From NCBI RefSeq assembly GCF_014191545.1, contig NZ_AP023361.1, positions 2,508,501-2,572,500 of the forward strand: a stretch of 64,000 nt of DNA. Direction: 5' to 3'. The notes below the pieces were generated by a model. It had not been told where the DNA came from. It saw only the letters and a list, made by a program, of their open reading frames with translations, and made no database searches. This document shows positions 34,553-42,667 of the stretch, piece by piece. The stretch comes from Terrihabitans soli (GTDB lineage: Bacteria; Pseudomonadota; Alphaproteobacteria; Rhizobiales; Methylopilaceae). The translations under genes were made by a program, and so were the position numbers. Position 1 is the first letter of the stretch. Each line of letters begins with the position of its first letter.

Positions 34553-35698
34553 TCAGTGCGCTTGCGGGGGCAGGATATAAAGCGTGATGGCGAAGGTCGC
34601 ATAAACGCTCAGGATCAAGAGACCGAGAAACCACGCCGACCGGCCCGAGCCCGAGACCAGAGCCGCAACGAGCGATGCGGCAAACACCATGAAGATCGCA
34701 CCCGGCCAGAACTCCAGCGTCATCGGCGCCGGTCCTATGACAAAGCTCAGCAGAACGAGAACGGGGGCTACGAACAATGCGATCTGCACCGCGCTGCCGA
34801 GCGCAATGCCGACGCTGAGATCGAGCTTGTTCTTTCGCGCACCCGACCAGGCGGCAACGATTTCGCCGGCGGCGCCGACAATGGCGACGACAACAAAACC
34901 GATGAAGGCGCCGCCCATGCCAAGTGCAGCACCTGCGCCTTCCAGCGAGTGGACGAAGACTTCGGCAACAAAGGCGATCAGCAAAGTCGCAATGACGAGC
35001 ACGGCGACGGCCTCGCCCACCGGCCAGAGCCCCTCCTCCTCGTCATGTCCGCCAGCGCTGACGGCTGACCCGAAATAGCCGCGATGGGTTCCGAGCGAGA
35101 AAACAAGCCCGCAGCCATAAGTCAGGATGAGAAGCACCGCGAGCAGGAAGCTAAGCTTGGCTGTGATCTGCTCTCCCTGCACCGCGCCGAAGGCCGAAGG
35201 CACGACGAGCGCAACACTCGCAAGGAACAGCATGCCGGCCTGCAGCCGCGCCGTGGAGCGGTTGAATTCCTGCGTATGGTATTTGAGGCCGCCGAGCAGA
35301 AACGAGCTGCCGAGCATGAACAGCGTGTTCGAAACGATGGCGCCGACGATCGATGCTTTCACCAGCATATATTCCCCGGCCTTCAGCGCCGTGAGCGCGA
35401 TAATGAGTTCCGTCAGGTTTCCGAGCGTCGCATTGAGGAGACCGCCGATCGCATCGCCCGTTCGGTGAGCGATCGATTCCGTCGCGCGGCTGAGCAGCGC
35501 CGCAAGCGGCACAATTGCCAGCGCCGACAGGATGAAGAGAAGGGTCGATTGATCCGGCCGGGCGTGCCCTATCCAGAGGACGGCGGGAACAGCCGCGAGC
35601 AGCCAGAGCAGCGGGTTGCGGGCGATGTCCTGGAAAACCGAAGAGCCGGCATTGGCGGCTTTGGATTTTTTTCGGTTCGGGCTTCGGGTGCGGGCCAA
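34553..35698 (-). CDS. Cax-type cation/proton (Ca2+/H+) antiporter
   Basis: 381 residues, about 11 membrane helices in two inverted halves. The first alpha-repeat is canonical (GLLNATLGNLTELIIALTAL, with the GNxxE motif). The second reads FVVVAIVGAAGEIVAAWSGA, with GAAGE where many CAX proteins have GNAAE: the Asn is lost and the Glu kept. An acidic segment, GGHDEEEGLW, lies between the halves as in CAX/ChaA proteins. Members exchange Ca2+ or other divalent or sodium ions for protons across the inner membrane. It is upstream of the VIT-like gene in a presumed two-gene operon. An FNR/FixK-type box lies 56 bases before its start. Confidence 0.88.
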   Translation of the reverse strand: MARTRSPNRKKSKAANAGSSVFQDIARNPLLWLLAAVPAVLWIGHARPDQSTLLFILSALAIVPLAALLSRATESIAHRTGDAIGGLLNATLGNLTELIIALTALKAGEYMLVKASIVGAIVSNTLFMLGSSFLLGGLKYHTQEFNRSTARLQAGMLFLASVALVVPSAFGAVQGEQITAKLSFLLAVLLILTYGCGLVFSLGTHRGYFGSAVSAGGHDEEEGLWPVGEAVAVLVIATLLIAFVAEVFVHSLEGAGAALGMGGAFIGFVVVAIVGAAGEIVAAWSGARKNKLDLSVGIALGSAVQIALFVAPVLVLLSFVIGPAPMTLEFWPGAIFMVFAASLVAALVSGSGRSAWFLGLLILSVYATFAITLYILPPQAH

Positions 35699-35753
35699 GC
35701 GAGGTTTCCGGGTGGAACAGAAAAAAACCCTAAGGCGGCCGGGATATGCGGAT

Positions 35754-35767
35754 TTGACTTAGATCAA
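35754..35767. promoter_or_regulatory. FNR/FixK-type box between the Cax and ICMT-like genes
   Basis: TTGAC-TTAG-ATCAA, with the same half-sites as the box before hemA. It lies 56 bases upstream of the Cax start (reverse strand) and 93 bases upstream of the ICMT-like start (forward strand), so it could act on either or both. Anaerobic or microaerobic control by a Crp/Fnr-type regulator is the expected meaning. Confidence 0.65.
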
Positions 35768-35859
35768 ATTCCCGAAATGACAGAAAACCGACAGAAACCC
35801 GTCGCACAACAGAGATACCGATAAGCCGTCCGGATTCCCGGACGGGATCTGAGGATCGG

Positions 35860-36588
35860 ATGCTCGCACTCGCCCGTTTTCTCGCAGATCTCGCGCCGCA
35901 CCGGCGCTGGGAGGGTGCTTTCCGCATCCTCGTTGCGGCGTCGGCGCTTGCCGTCGTCATCCTTTCCCCGGACGACCTCACGACCATGCTGGCCGGCCCC
36001 GGCGAGGACATTTTCGAGACGCTGAGCGTCGGCCTCGTTCTGATCGGCATCGCGCTGCGCGTTTCGGCGTTCGGCTTCCAGAGCGTGCCGGACACCGCCC
36101 TCAAGACCCACGGCGCCTATTCGGTCCTGCGCCATCCCGTTCTCGTGTCCGACGCGCTGATGGGCGCCGGCCTTATCATCGGCACGCAGGTCCTGTGGTT
36201 CATTGCCCTCGGCGCGCCGCTCGTGCTTGCGCTCCTTGCAACAGCGGCCGCGATCCGCGACGAAGAAACGGCGCGCGCGCTCGGCGCGATCGCCGCGGAC
36301 TGGCGCAAGCAGATACCGGCGCTCATTCCCGATCTGTCGCAATGGAACACCGGCGGGTTTGAATTCTCAGGGCGCGCCGCGCTGCTGCGCACCATGCCGG
36401 CTTTGTTTGCCGGCGTTGCCGGGCTGACCGCGCTTGAAATCACCCATGATGTTACGGTCGGCGCGGCGAGCTGGAATTTCTGGCCGGCGGATTGGGACTA
36501 TTACCTCGCCGCTTTGGCCGCGAGTTTCATGGTGATTGCGGCGGATATCCTCGTCGCCCGCGCGGGGCGGCTGCCGGACAGCGCATAA
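35860..36588 (+). CDS. ICMT/PEMT-like membrane methyltransferase family protein
   Basis: 242 residues with about six membrane helices. The central stretch THGAYSVLRHPVLVSDALMG carries the RHP motif of isoprenylcysteine carboxyl methyltransferase and phospholipid methyltransferases, and the later IRDEETARALGAI matches the conserved acidic pair of that fold. The usual RHPxYxG reads RHPVLVS here, so the tyrosine is absent. Members use S-adenosylmethionine to methylate lipids or membrane thiols; the substrate is not inferable. A trailing membrane domain of about 85 residues beyond the methyltransferase core is unusual. It lies behind the FNR/FixK-type box and is convergent with the AbrB-family gene. 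Confidence 0.65.
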   Translation: MLALARFLADLAPHRRWEGAFRILVAASALAVVILSPDDLTTMLAGPGEDIFETLSVGLVLIGIALRVSAFGFQSVPDTALKTHGAYSVLRHPVLVSDALMGAGLIIGTQVLWFIALGAPLVLALLATAAAIRDEETARALGAIAADWRKQIPALIPDLSQWNTGGFEFSGRAALLRTMPALFAGVAGLTALEITHDVTVGAASWNFWPADWDYYLAALAASFMVIAADILVARAGRLPDSA

Positions 36589-36602
36589 GCGCCTCGGGGA
36601 CT

Positions 36603-37700
36603 TCAGTCCTTCACTTCTTCTTCCGCTGCGTAATCCTCATCTGTCGGCATTTTCCGCGGCTGGAAGAGGAAGCGCACGATGAGCGGCAGCGAGAAGGCGA
36701 TGCACAAAAAGCGCACGAGATGATGCGCCGCCACAAAAGCCGGGTCGACATCCAAGAGGAAGGCCATGATCACCATGGCTTCCAGCGCGCCGGGCATGAA
36801 GGCCAAGATCATCTTCGCCAATGAATCGCCCGTCAGCGCGGCGGCCGCGAACGCAAACACAAACGACACCGCGGAGGCCAGCACAACGGCAATGACCGCC
36901 GGCAAGAGATAGGTCTTCAGCGTCGAAAAACTTGTACCGGCAAAGCGGCTGCCGGCGTTTGCGCCAAGCACGACAAACCCGAAGATCAGAAGAAGCGGCG
37001 GGATCCTCTCATGGACGATGCCGGAGCCGTAGAGAACCGCGCTCACCAGCATCGCGCCGATCATGGCGCCGGCGGGAAAGCGGATCAGCATGCCGAAAAT
37101 GCCGCCTGCAAGGCCCGCGCACAATGTCAGTACAAGTGCGAGCGTATTCGTCTCGACTGCCGCGACGCGCATGACCGCATCGGCATGGCCCGCCGCAACG
37201 ATCGCCGTCGGGATGCAGGCGACAAGCAGAAAGAGACGGATGAATTGTGCGAAGACGACGCGCCTCATATCGGCACCCGCCACTTCCGACATGACGAGAA
37301 CGGCCGACAGCGCCCCGGGCGCGGCGGCAAAGAAAGAGGTGCGGCGGTCCCAGGCGGCGGCGCGCTCGAGATAGGCGACGAGGATGAACACCAGCACCGG
37401 CAGCGACACGATCAACAGAGCCATCGAGATCGGCCAAGCCGGCAGGCTGGCAATGGTCGCGGGTGTCACCGCCGCGCCCATCGACGTGCCGAGAAGCATG
37501 AAAACCCCATCGCGCAGCCACCGGTTCACACCGACCGGCACGCCGACCATGGAAGCCAGAGCGCACATGACGAGCGCCCCCGACATCCAGCCGGCGGGCA
37601 CGCCGAGAAAGGTGAACACCCCGCCCCCGGCAAGACCGACGGCAAGAGTGGCAAGATTGACCGCCAGCTTCTGCCCGCGCGATCTCTTCTTTTTCGTCAT
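36603..37700 (-). CDS. AbrB-family membrane protein (formerly 'ammonia monooxygenase'-like)
   Basis: 365 residues from ATG 37700 (MTKKKRSRGQKLAVNL); the frame extends to 37748 without support. About ten membrane helices are arranged as two similar halves, each with the family's glycine-rich pattern: GVPAGWMSGALVMCALASM, LRDGVFMLLGTSMGAAVTP, FFAAAPGALSAVLVMSEVAG in the first, and RFPAGAMIGAMLVSAVLYG with LAFMPGALEAMVIMAFLLD in the second. The family (named after E. coli AbrB) is a putative transporter; its old label is misleading. No partner gene is evident. It is convergent with the ICMT-like gene. Confidence 0.85.
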   Translation of the reverse strand: MTKKKRSRGQKLAVNLATLAVGLAGGGVFTFLGVPAGWMSGALVMCALASMVGVPVGVNRWLRDGVFMLLGTSMGAAVTPATIASLPAWPISMALLIVSLPVLVFILVAYLERAAAWDRRTSFFAAAPGALSAVLVMSEVAGADMRRVVFAQFIRLFLLVACIPTAIVAAGHADAVMRVAAVETNTLALVLTLCAGLAGGIFGMLIRFPAGAMIGAMLVSAVLYGSGIVHERIPPLLLIFGFVVLGANAGSRFAGTSFSTLKTYLLPAVIAVVLASAVSFVFAFAAAALTGDSLAKMILAFMPGALEAMVIMAFLLDVDPAFVAAHHLVRFLCIAFSLPLIVRFLFQPRKMPTDEDYAAEEEVKD

Positions 37701-37859
37701 GCGTGAAATGTCTGCGGCCACAACCCGTTCGTGCGGCGACGACTCCAAAATGAATTCAGTTCGGGGGTATTGCGCTTTATCGCCGGGGATGTCGATACGC
37801 CTAACGACCGAATAGCCCGGTTTTATCGGACCGTGACGGCACGATCCCGGGCACGCGCA

Positions 37860-38783
37860 TCAGACGCCGAGAATTCCCGCGACAAGGCTTGCGGCCACAC
37901 GCGGCTCTCTCGTTGGCGGCTCGCCGTCCTCGAGCAGATCGGAAACCGAGAAGCCCGGCGCACCGATCCGTGCGGACAGAAAGTTCATCACATCCGAATC
38001 CTCGCCGGCATCGAACTTTCGAGCAAACATTCTTTGGCTGTTGCAGAGAGCCGAAAGATTGCTCATCCGCACGATATCGGGGCTTGGCTTTGTCGGCTGC
38101 CAGAATTCGAGATGCGTGCCTTCATTGAGCCAACGGTCCGCAAACGGACTGTCGGCGATGAGGTTGTGCATGAAGGCTTCATCGGGAATTTTGGAGAAAC
38201 GAAGCCGACGGGCGAGCCGCTTTGTTTCCGGCGCGGTGGCCAGCCATTCGCAAAACTCGCGGCTGAGGGCGTGCCACGCATTGCCCTTCAAGGGCGGCGC
38301 CTTGCCGAGCAGGCGCGAACTGATCAAAGGCAGATAACGCAGCTTGCCCTGCCATTCGAAATGAAACCGCTGGGTTCGCGCATCCGCATGCTCACCCATG
38401 ATGGGGCCCGCGCTGAGCCCGATTGCGCTACGACCGTTCAGCCGGCGCAAACCGCGAACACGCTCATCGTACGTACATAAAGGATAATCCTGACCGCTGA
38501 GCCTGACAAAGTAGTCCCAGGTCTCGTTATCGGCGAGCGCTTCGCGAATGCCGCGCAGTTCGCAATCGACCATACTCCAGCCGCCCCAGACGATCGGCTG
38601 CCGTGTCATCAGGCGTACATTGTCCAGACCCGCTACTAGGCTTTCGATTTGATCGTAGAAGGCCTGATCCGAGCGCTTGTTGACATGAACAAGAAACAGA
38701 TCGGTCTCATTATAGATGGCTGAGAAGAGCCACCTGAATTGATCGGGCATGTGGTGGATGTTGATCTGGAACGCAACACGCAT
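37860..38783 (-). CDS. Core-2/I-branching-type glycosyltransferase (GT14)
   Basis: 307 residues from ATG 38783 (MRVAFQINIHHMPDQF). TGGAG lies 6 bases upstream, which decides this start over the longer frame to 38840. Family features: an IVWGGWSMVDCELRGIREAL segment, YFVRLSGQDYPL, and the acceptor-side PDEAFMHNLI. Bacterial GT14-like enzymes transfer xylose or GlcNAc to surface polysaccharides. It opens the exopolysaccharide region, transcribed away from rfbF. No membrane anchor or signal is seen, so it acts in the cytoplasm on lipid-linked intermediates. Donor sugar unknown. Confidence 0.85.
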   Translation of the reverse strand: MRVAFQINIHHMPDQFRWLFSAIYNETDLFLVHVNKRSDQAFYDQIESLVAGLDNVRLMTRQPIVWGGWSMVDCELRGIREALADNETWDYFVRLSGQDYPLCTYDERVRGLRRLNGRSAIGLSAGPIMGEHADARTQRFHFEWQGKLRYLPLISSRLLGKAPPLKGNAWHALSREFCEWLATAPETKRLARRLRFSKIPDEAFMHNLIADSPFADRWLNEGTHLEFWQPTKPSPDIVRMSNLSALCNSQRMFARKFDAGEDSDVMNFLSARIGAPGFSVSDLLEDGEPPTREPRVAASLVAGILGV

Positions 38784-38822
38784 CCGAGTCTCCAGAAGGT
38801 CTGGACGGGCTCTCTTTCCAAT

Positions 38823-38839
38823 TGCCCAAGTAATGGGCA
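38823..38839. repeat. Inverted repeat in the GT14-rfbF divergent promoter region
   Basis: TGCCCA (38823-38828) and TGGGCA (38834-38839) form perfect 6-base arms around AGTAA. It lies 40 bases upstream of the GT14 start and 99 bases upstream of rfbF. It could be a regulator site for the exopolysaccharide genes; no regulator is encoded next to it. Confidence 0.35.
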
Positions 38840-38868
38840 TGTACCCGTAAAGGATGTTTCTTTTTATT

Positions 38869-38890
38869 CCTTGTTAGAATTTTAGCAAGG
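38869..38890. repeat. AT-rich hairpin/inverted repeat upstream of rfbF
   Basis: CCTTGTTA (38869-38876) pairs with TAGCAAGG (38883-38890), one G-U pair, around GAATTT. It lies 47 bases upstream of the rfbF start in the most AT-rich intergenic stretch of the locus. There is no T run on either strand, so it is not a standard terminator; an operator or leader hairpin is more likely. Confidence 0.35.
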
Positions 38891-38937
38891 CTTTAAGCAA
38901 AAGTTGGTTTTGCCGCTTTCAAACTGGGTAAACGCGT

Positions 38938-39705
38938 ATGAAAGCTGTCATTTTAGCTGGCGGTCTCGGCACACGGCTTTCCGAGGAGACCGTAATCCGT
39001 CCAAAACCCATGGTAGAAGTCGGCGGCAAGCCGATCCTGTGGCACATCATGAAAATATACAGCAGCCACGGGATCAATGATTTCGTGATCTGCCTGGGAT
39101 ATAAAGGCGAATATATCCGCAGCTACTTCGCAAACTACTTCTTGAATGGCTGCGACGTGACGTTCGATCTACGTGACGGGTCGCAGACTATACATACCAA
39201 GAATGCCGAGCCCTGGCGTGTAACGCTTGTCGATACGGGACAGAACACTCAGGTCGGCGGGCGCATCAAGCGCATCATTCCTTACGTCGCCGACGACAAG
39301 GAATTCTGCCTAACCTACGGCGACGGCGTCGGAAACGTCGATATCACCAAGACCATCGCACTTCATCGGGCCGAGGGCCGGCTCGCGACCGTCACTGCCA
39401 CGCAGCCGCCGGGCCGTTTCGGCATTCTGCGGACCCAGGACAGCAAGGTTCTTGGCTTCCGCGAAAAACCGGAAGAAGGCGGCTGGATCAACGGCGGCTA
39501 TTTCGTGCTCAGCCCGAAAGTCGGCGCGTACATTGCAGATGACAGCACGGTCTGGGAACGCGAGCCGCTCGAACGGCTGGCGGACGAAGGGCAGTTGTCG
39601 GTTCATCATCATGATGGCTTCTGGCAGCCGATGGACACGCTGCGCGATCGCGGGCTGCTTGAGGATTTATGGGCGAGCGGAAAAGCTCCCTGGAAGGTGT
39701 GGTGA
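38938..39705 (+). CDS. rfbF: Glucose-1-phosphate cytidylyltransferase
   Basis: 255 residues, normal length. It makes CDP-glucose from CTP and glucose 1-phosphate, the entry to CDP-linked deoxysugars. It has the nucleotidyltransferase loop MKAVILAGGLGTRLSEET, the lysine in IRPKPMVEVGGKPILWHIM, the metal aspartate in LTYGDGVGNVD, the RfbF-typical FGILRTQDSKVLGFREKPE, and a C-terminal FWQPMDTLRDR. First of a four-gene sugar module (38938-42667) with 3-13 base gaps or overlaps. CDP-glucose 4,6-dehydratase (RfbG), the usual next enzyme, is not recognisable nearby. Confidence 0.94.
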   Translation: MKAVILAGGLGTRLSEETVIRPKPMVEVGGKPILWHIMKIYSSHGINDFVICLGYKGEYIRSYFANYFLNGCDVTFDLRDGSQTIHTKNAEPWRVTLVDTGQNTQVGGRIKRIIPYVADDKEFCLTYGDGVGNVDITKTIALHRAEGRLATVTATQPPGRFGILRTQDSKVLGFREKPEEGGWINGGYFVLSPKVGAYIADDSTVWEREPLERLADEGQLSVHHHDGFWQPMDTLRDRGLLEDLWASGKAPWKVW

Positions 39706-39709
39706 CGAC

Positions 39710-40786
39710 ATGCGCATCCTGATCAACGGCAATATGGGTTATATCGGACCGGTGGTGGCCGCCCATTTGCGGCACGCATTTCCGGATGCAACTCTGATCG
39801 GGCTGGATGCGGCCTGGTTTGCGCACTGCCTGACATCCGCCAGCGGCCTTCCGGAAACCGCTCTCGACGAACAGCATTTCGGCGATCTGCGCACGTGGTC
39901 TGCGGAAGAGATCGGCCGCTACGACGCTATCGTTCATCTTGCCGCCGTCTCGAACGATCCGATGGGCAAGAAGTTCGAAACCGTCACCGACGAGATCAAT
40001 CACCGCACGACCGTCGAAGTGGCAAAGCTCGCCGCCGGAGCGGGCGTGAAGAATTTCGTCTTTGCGTCGAGCTGCAGCATTTACGGATTTGCCGCGAGCG
40101 GCGTGCCGCGGACGGAAAAGGATCCGACCGATCCCCTCACCGCCTATGCAAGATCGAAGATCGCGACGGAAGTCGCTCTCGCGGCGTTGCCGAAGCACAA
40201 CATGACCGTGACCTGTCTCCGCTTCGCGACAGCGTGCGGAATGTCGCCTCGTCTGCGCCTCGATCTCGTTCTGAACGATCTTGTCGCTGGCGCGCTGGTC
40301 GCCCGCCAAATCACGGTGCTGAGCGACGGCAGCCCCTGGCGCCCGCTGATCCATGTCCGGGACATGGCGCGGGCCATCGAATGGGCGATTACGCGCTCGC
40401 CGCAAAATGGCGGCCAGATGCTGGTCGTCAACGCCGGGTCCGACCGCTGGAACTATCAGGTTCTCGACCTTGCCAACGCCGTCAAGGCGCGCTTTCCGGA
40501 CGCCGAGCTCTCGATTAACAAGGACGCGCCGCCGGACAAGCGTTCCTACAAGGTCGACTTTGCGCTGTTCCGCCAGCTTGCACCCGACCATCAGCCCATC
40601 GAAACGCTTGAGGGCGCGATCGCCGAACTGGCCGACCGTCTCGCCGAGCTCGACTTCGCCGACACCGACTACCGCAATTCGCAGCTCATCCGTTTGAAGG
40701 TTCTCGAGCGTCATATCGCGCGCGGTCAGCTGACCGATGATCTTCTGCCGGCCGCGGGAACGCCTATGCGGACTGCGGCGCAATGA
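39710..40786 (+). CDS. NAD-dependent epimerase/dehydratase (extended SDR)
   Basis: 358 residues from ATG 39710 (MRILINGNMGYIGPVV), 4 bases after rfbF. The Rossmann motif is GNMGYIG. The active site has Ser in FASSCSIYG and the YxxxK pair in AYARSKIATE. The C-terminal half has the usual substrate-binding PLIHVRDMARAIEWA. Members epimerise, reduce or dehydrate nucleotide sugars. Given its place directly after a CDP-glucose synthase and before a 3,5-epimerase-like enzyme, it could supply the missing 4,6-dehydratase step or reduce a 4-keto intermediate. The sequence does not decide between these. Overlaps the next gene by 4 bases. Confidence 0.85.
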   Translation: MRILINGNMGYIGPVVAAHLRHAFPDATLIGLDAAWFAHCLTSASGLPETALDEQHFGDLRTWSAEEIGRYDAIVHLAAVSNDPMGKKFETVTDEINHRTTVEVAKLAAGAGVKNFVFASSCSIYGFAASGVPRTEKDPTDPLTAYARSKIATEVALAALPKHNMTVTCLRFATACGMSPRLRLDLVLNDLVAGALVARQITVLSDGSPWRPLIHVRDMARAIEWAITRSPQNGGQMLVVNAGSDRWNYQVLDLANAVKARFPDAELSINKDAPPDKRSYKVDFALFRQLAPDHQPIETLEGAIAELADRLAELDFADTDYRNSQLIRLKVLERHIARGQLTDDLLPAAGTPMRTAAQ

Positions 40787-41349
40787 AGTTTGTCGAGACA
40801 CCGCTTCAGGGCGCCTTTCTCATCGAACTCGAAAAGCGGGGAGACGATCGCGGTTTCTTCGCCCGCTTCTTCTGTGAAGAGGAATTCGCGAAGGCCGGTC
40901 TCGAGACGCGCTACCTGCAGATCAACAATTCCCTGACATCGAGCAAGGGTACGCTCCGTGGCATGCATTACCAGCTGGCGCCGGCCGCCGAAGTGAAGGT
41001 CGTGCGCGCCGTCAAGGGTTCGCTTTACGATGTGATCGTCGATCTGCGGCCGGACTCGCCCACCTACGGCAAATCTTTCGGACACGAGCTCAGCGCGGAC
41101 AACCGCACCATGATGTATGTGCCGCGGGGTTTTGCGCATGGGTTCGTGACAACCAGCGACAATGCGGAAGCCCTTTATCTCGTGAGCGCGGCCTATGTTC
41201 CGGAGCTGGAGCGCGGCCTTCGTTTTGACGACGAATGGCTCGATATCGACTGGCCCGTCGAGCCTGTCGCCGTTTCCGACAAAGACAAATCCTGGCCGTC
41301 TTTCGATCCCGCCTTTCACGGTGTCGAGCTTCTGCGCGGCATCAAATAG
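40783..41349 (+). CDS. RfbC-like nucleotide-4-keto-sugar 3,5-epimerase
   Basis: 188 residues, the usual cupin-fold length. Motifs: DDRGFFARFFCEEEF, NNSLTSSKGTLRGMHYQ with the catalytic histidine, VVRAVKGSLYDVIVDLR, and MMYVPRGFAHGFVTTSD. RfbC/RmlC epimerises C3 and C5 of dTDP-4-keto-6-deoxyglucose. Here no dTDP-rhamnose genes (rmlA, rmlB, rmlD) are close, and the partner is a CDP-glucose synthase, so a CDP-linked or other 4-keto sugar is the likelier substrate. ATG 40783 overlaps the upstream stop. Confidence 0.9.
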   Translation: MKFVETPLQGAFLIELEKRGDDRGFFARFFCEEEFAKAGLETRYLQINNSLTSSKGTLRGMHYQLAPAAEVKVVRAVKGSLYDVIVDLRPDSPTYGKSFGHELSADNRTMMYVPRGFAHGFVTTSDNAEALYLVSAAYVPELERGLRFDDEWLDIDWPVEPVAVSDKDKSWPSFDPAFHGVELLRGIK

Positions 41350-41362
41350 ACGCGAGAAACAC

Positions 41363-42667
41363 ATGATAATCGTCGATCGTCTTCTGGCCCGCCGCGCATC
41401 CGAGAAAAGTCCGGTGCGCGTCGCGATGATCGGCGCCGGCTTTATGGGCCAGGGTGTTGCCAATCAGATCGTCAATTCGACGGTCGGAATGGAACTCGTC
41501 GCGATCGCCAACCGCACCGAAGCGAAAGCGATAAATGCCTACAAATATGCAGGCGTCGAGAAACCGGTCTCGGTTGGAAACCGCTTTGCTTTGCAGAAGG
41601 CCATCGAGGCGGGAACGCCCGCGGTCACCGACGACGCCGATCTTCTGTGCGAGGTTGACGGGATAGATTGTCTCATCGATGTCACCGGCGCGGTTGAGTA
41701 TGGCGCCCGGCTCACCATGCACGCCATTAAGCACGGCAAGCATATGGTGTCGATGAATGCCGAGCTCGACGGAACCGTCGGCCCGCTACTGAAGTGTTAT
41801 GCCGAAAAAGCCGGTGTGATTTTTTCCGGCAGCGACGGCGATCAGCCCGGCGTTCAGTTGAATCTCCACCGGTTCGTGAAATCGCTGGGCCTGAACCCGC
41901 TGGTCTGCGGCAACATCAAGGGCCTTCAGGACCCCTATCGCAATCCGACGACGCAGGAAGGGTTCGCCAAAAAGTGGGGCCAGAATCCGTACATGGTCAC
42001 GAGCTTCGCCGACGGCACGAAGATCAGCTTCGAGCAGGCGATCGTCGCCAATGCGACGGGCATGAGCATTGCCCGGCGCGGCATGCTCGGCCTCGATCAT
42101 CAAGGCCATGTCGATGAACTGACGAAGGTCTACGACATTGAGATGCTGCGCGAACGCAGGGGCATTGTCGAATATGTCGTCGGCGCAAAGCCGGGACCCG
42201 GAATTTATGTTCTTGCTGAACATTCCGATCCGAAGCAGCAGCACTACCTCAATCTATACAAGCTCGGCGAGGGCCCGCTCTACAGCTTCTACACGCCCTA
42301 TCATCTTTGCCATTTCGAGGTGCCGATCTCGGCGGCGCGTGTCGTTCTCCTCGGCGACCCGGTCCTGCAGCCGCTGGACGGTCCGGAAGTGGATGTGGTT
42401 ACGACCGCAAAAATCGACCTCAAGGCCGGCGAGACGATCGATGGGCTCGGCGGATATATGACCTATGGGCAATGCGAGCGGTACGACATCTCGCGCGCCA
42501 AGCTTCTGCCGATGGGTATGGCCGAAGGATGCCGCCTGAAGCGCGACGTGCCGAAAGACGCCGTCCTGACCTATGAAGATGTCGATCTTCCGACCGGACG
42601 CCTGATCGATCAGCTACGGTCCGAACAGGACCGGATTTTCACCGGCAAGACGAAAGCGGCAGCTTGA
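41363..42667 (+). CDS. NAD(P)-dependent oxidoreductase with C-terminal SAF domain
   Basis: 434 residues from ATG 41363 (MIIVDRLLARRASEKS). A Rossmann domain comes first (VRVAMIGAGFMGQGVANQI), then a homoserine-dehydrogenase-like centre (IDVTGAVEYGARLTMHAIKHGKHM, SGSDGDQPGVQ). A SAF domain makes up the last 90 residues or so (LKAGETIDGLGGYMTYGQ), as in sialic acid synthase and FlgA. This combination recurs in polysaccharide clusters next to rfbF and SDR/RfbC enzymes and is often annotated only as oxidoreductase. It probably acts in the same nucleotide-sugar route, perhaps in building a branched or acidic sugar; this is inference. The longer frame from 41195 overlaps rfbC and is rejected. Confidence 0.82.
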   Translation: MIIVDRLLARRASEKSPVRVAMIGAGFMGQGVANQIVNSTVGMELVAIANRTEAKAINAYKYAGVEKPVSVGNRFALQKAIEAGTPAVTDDADLLCEVDGIDCLIDVTGAVEYGARLTMHAIKHGKHMVSMNAELDGTVGPLLKCYAEKAGVIFSGSDGDQPGVQLNLHRFVKSLGLNPLVCGNIKGLQDPYRNPTTQEGFAKKWGQNPYMVTSFADGTKISFEQAIVANATGMSIARRGMLGLDHQGHVDELTKVYDIEMLRERRGIVEYVVGAKPGPGIYVLAEHSDPKQQHYLNLYKLGEGPLYSFYTPYHLCHFEVPISAARVVLLGDPVLQPLDGPEVDVVTTAKIDLKAGETIDGLGGYMTYGQCERYDISRAKLLPMGMAEGCRLKRDVPKDAVLTYEDVDLPTGRLIDQLRSEQDRIFTGKTKAAA

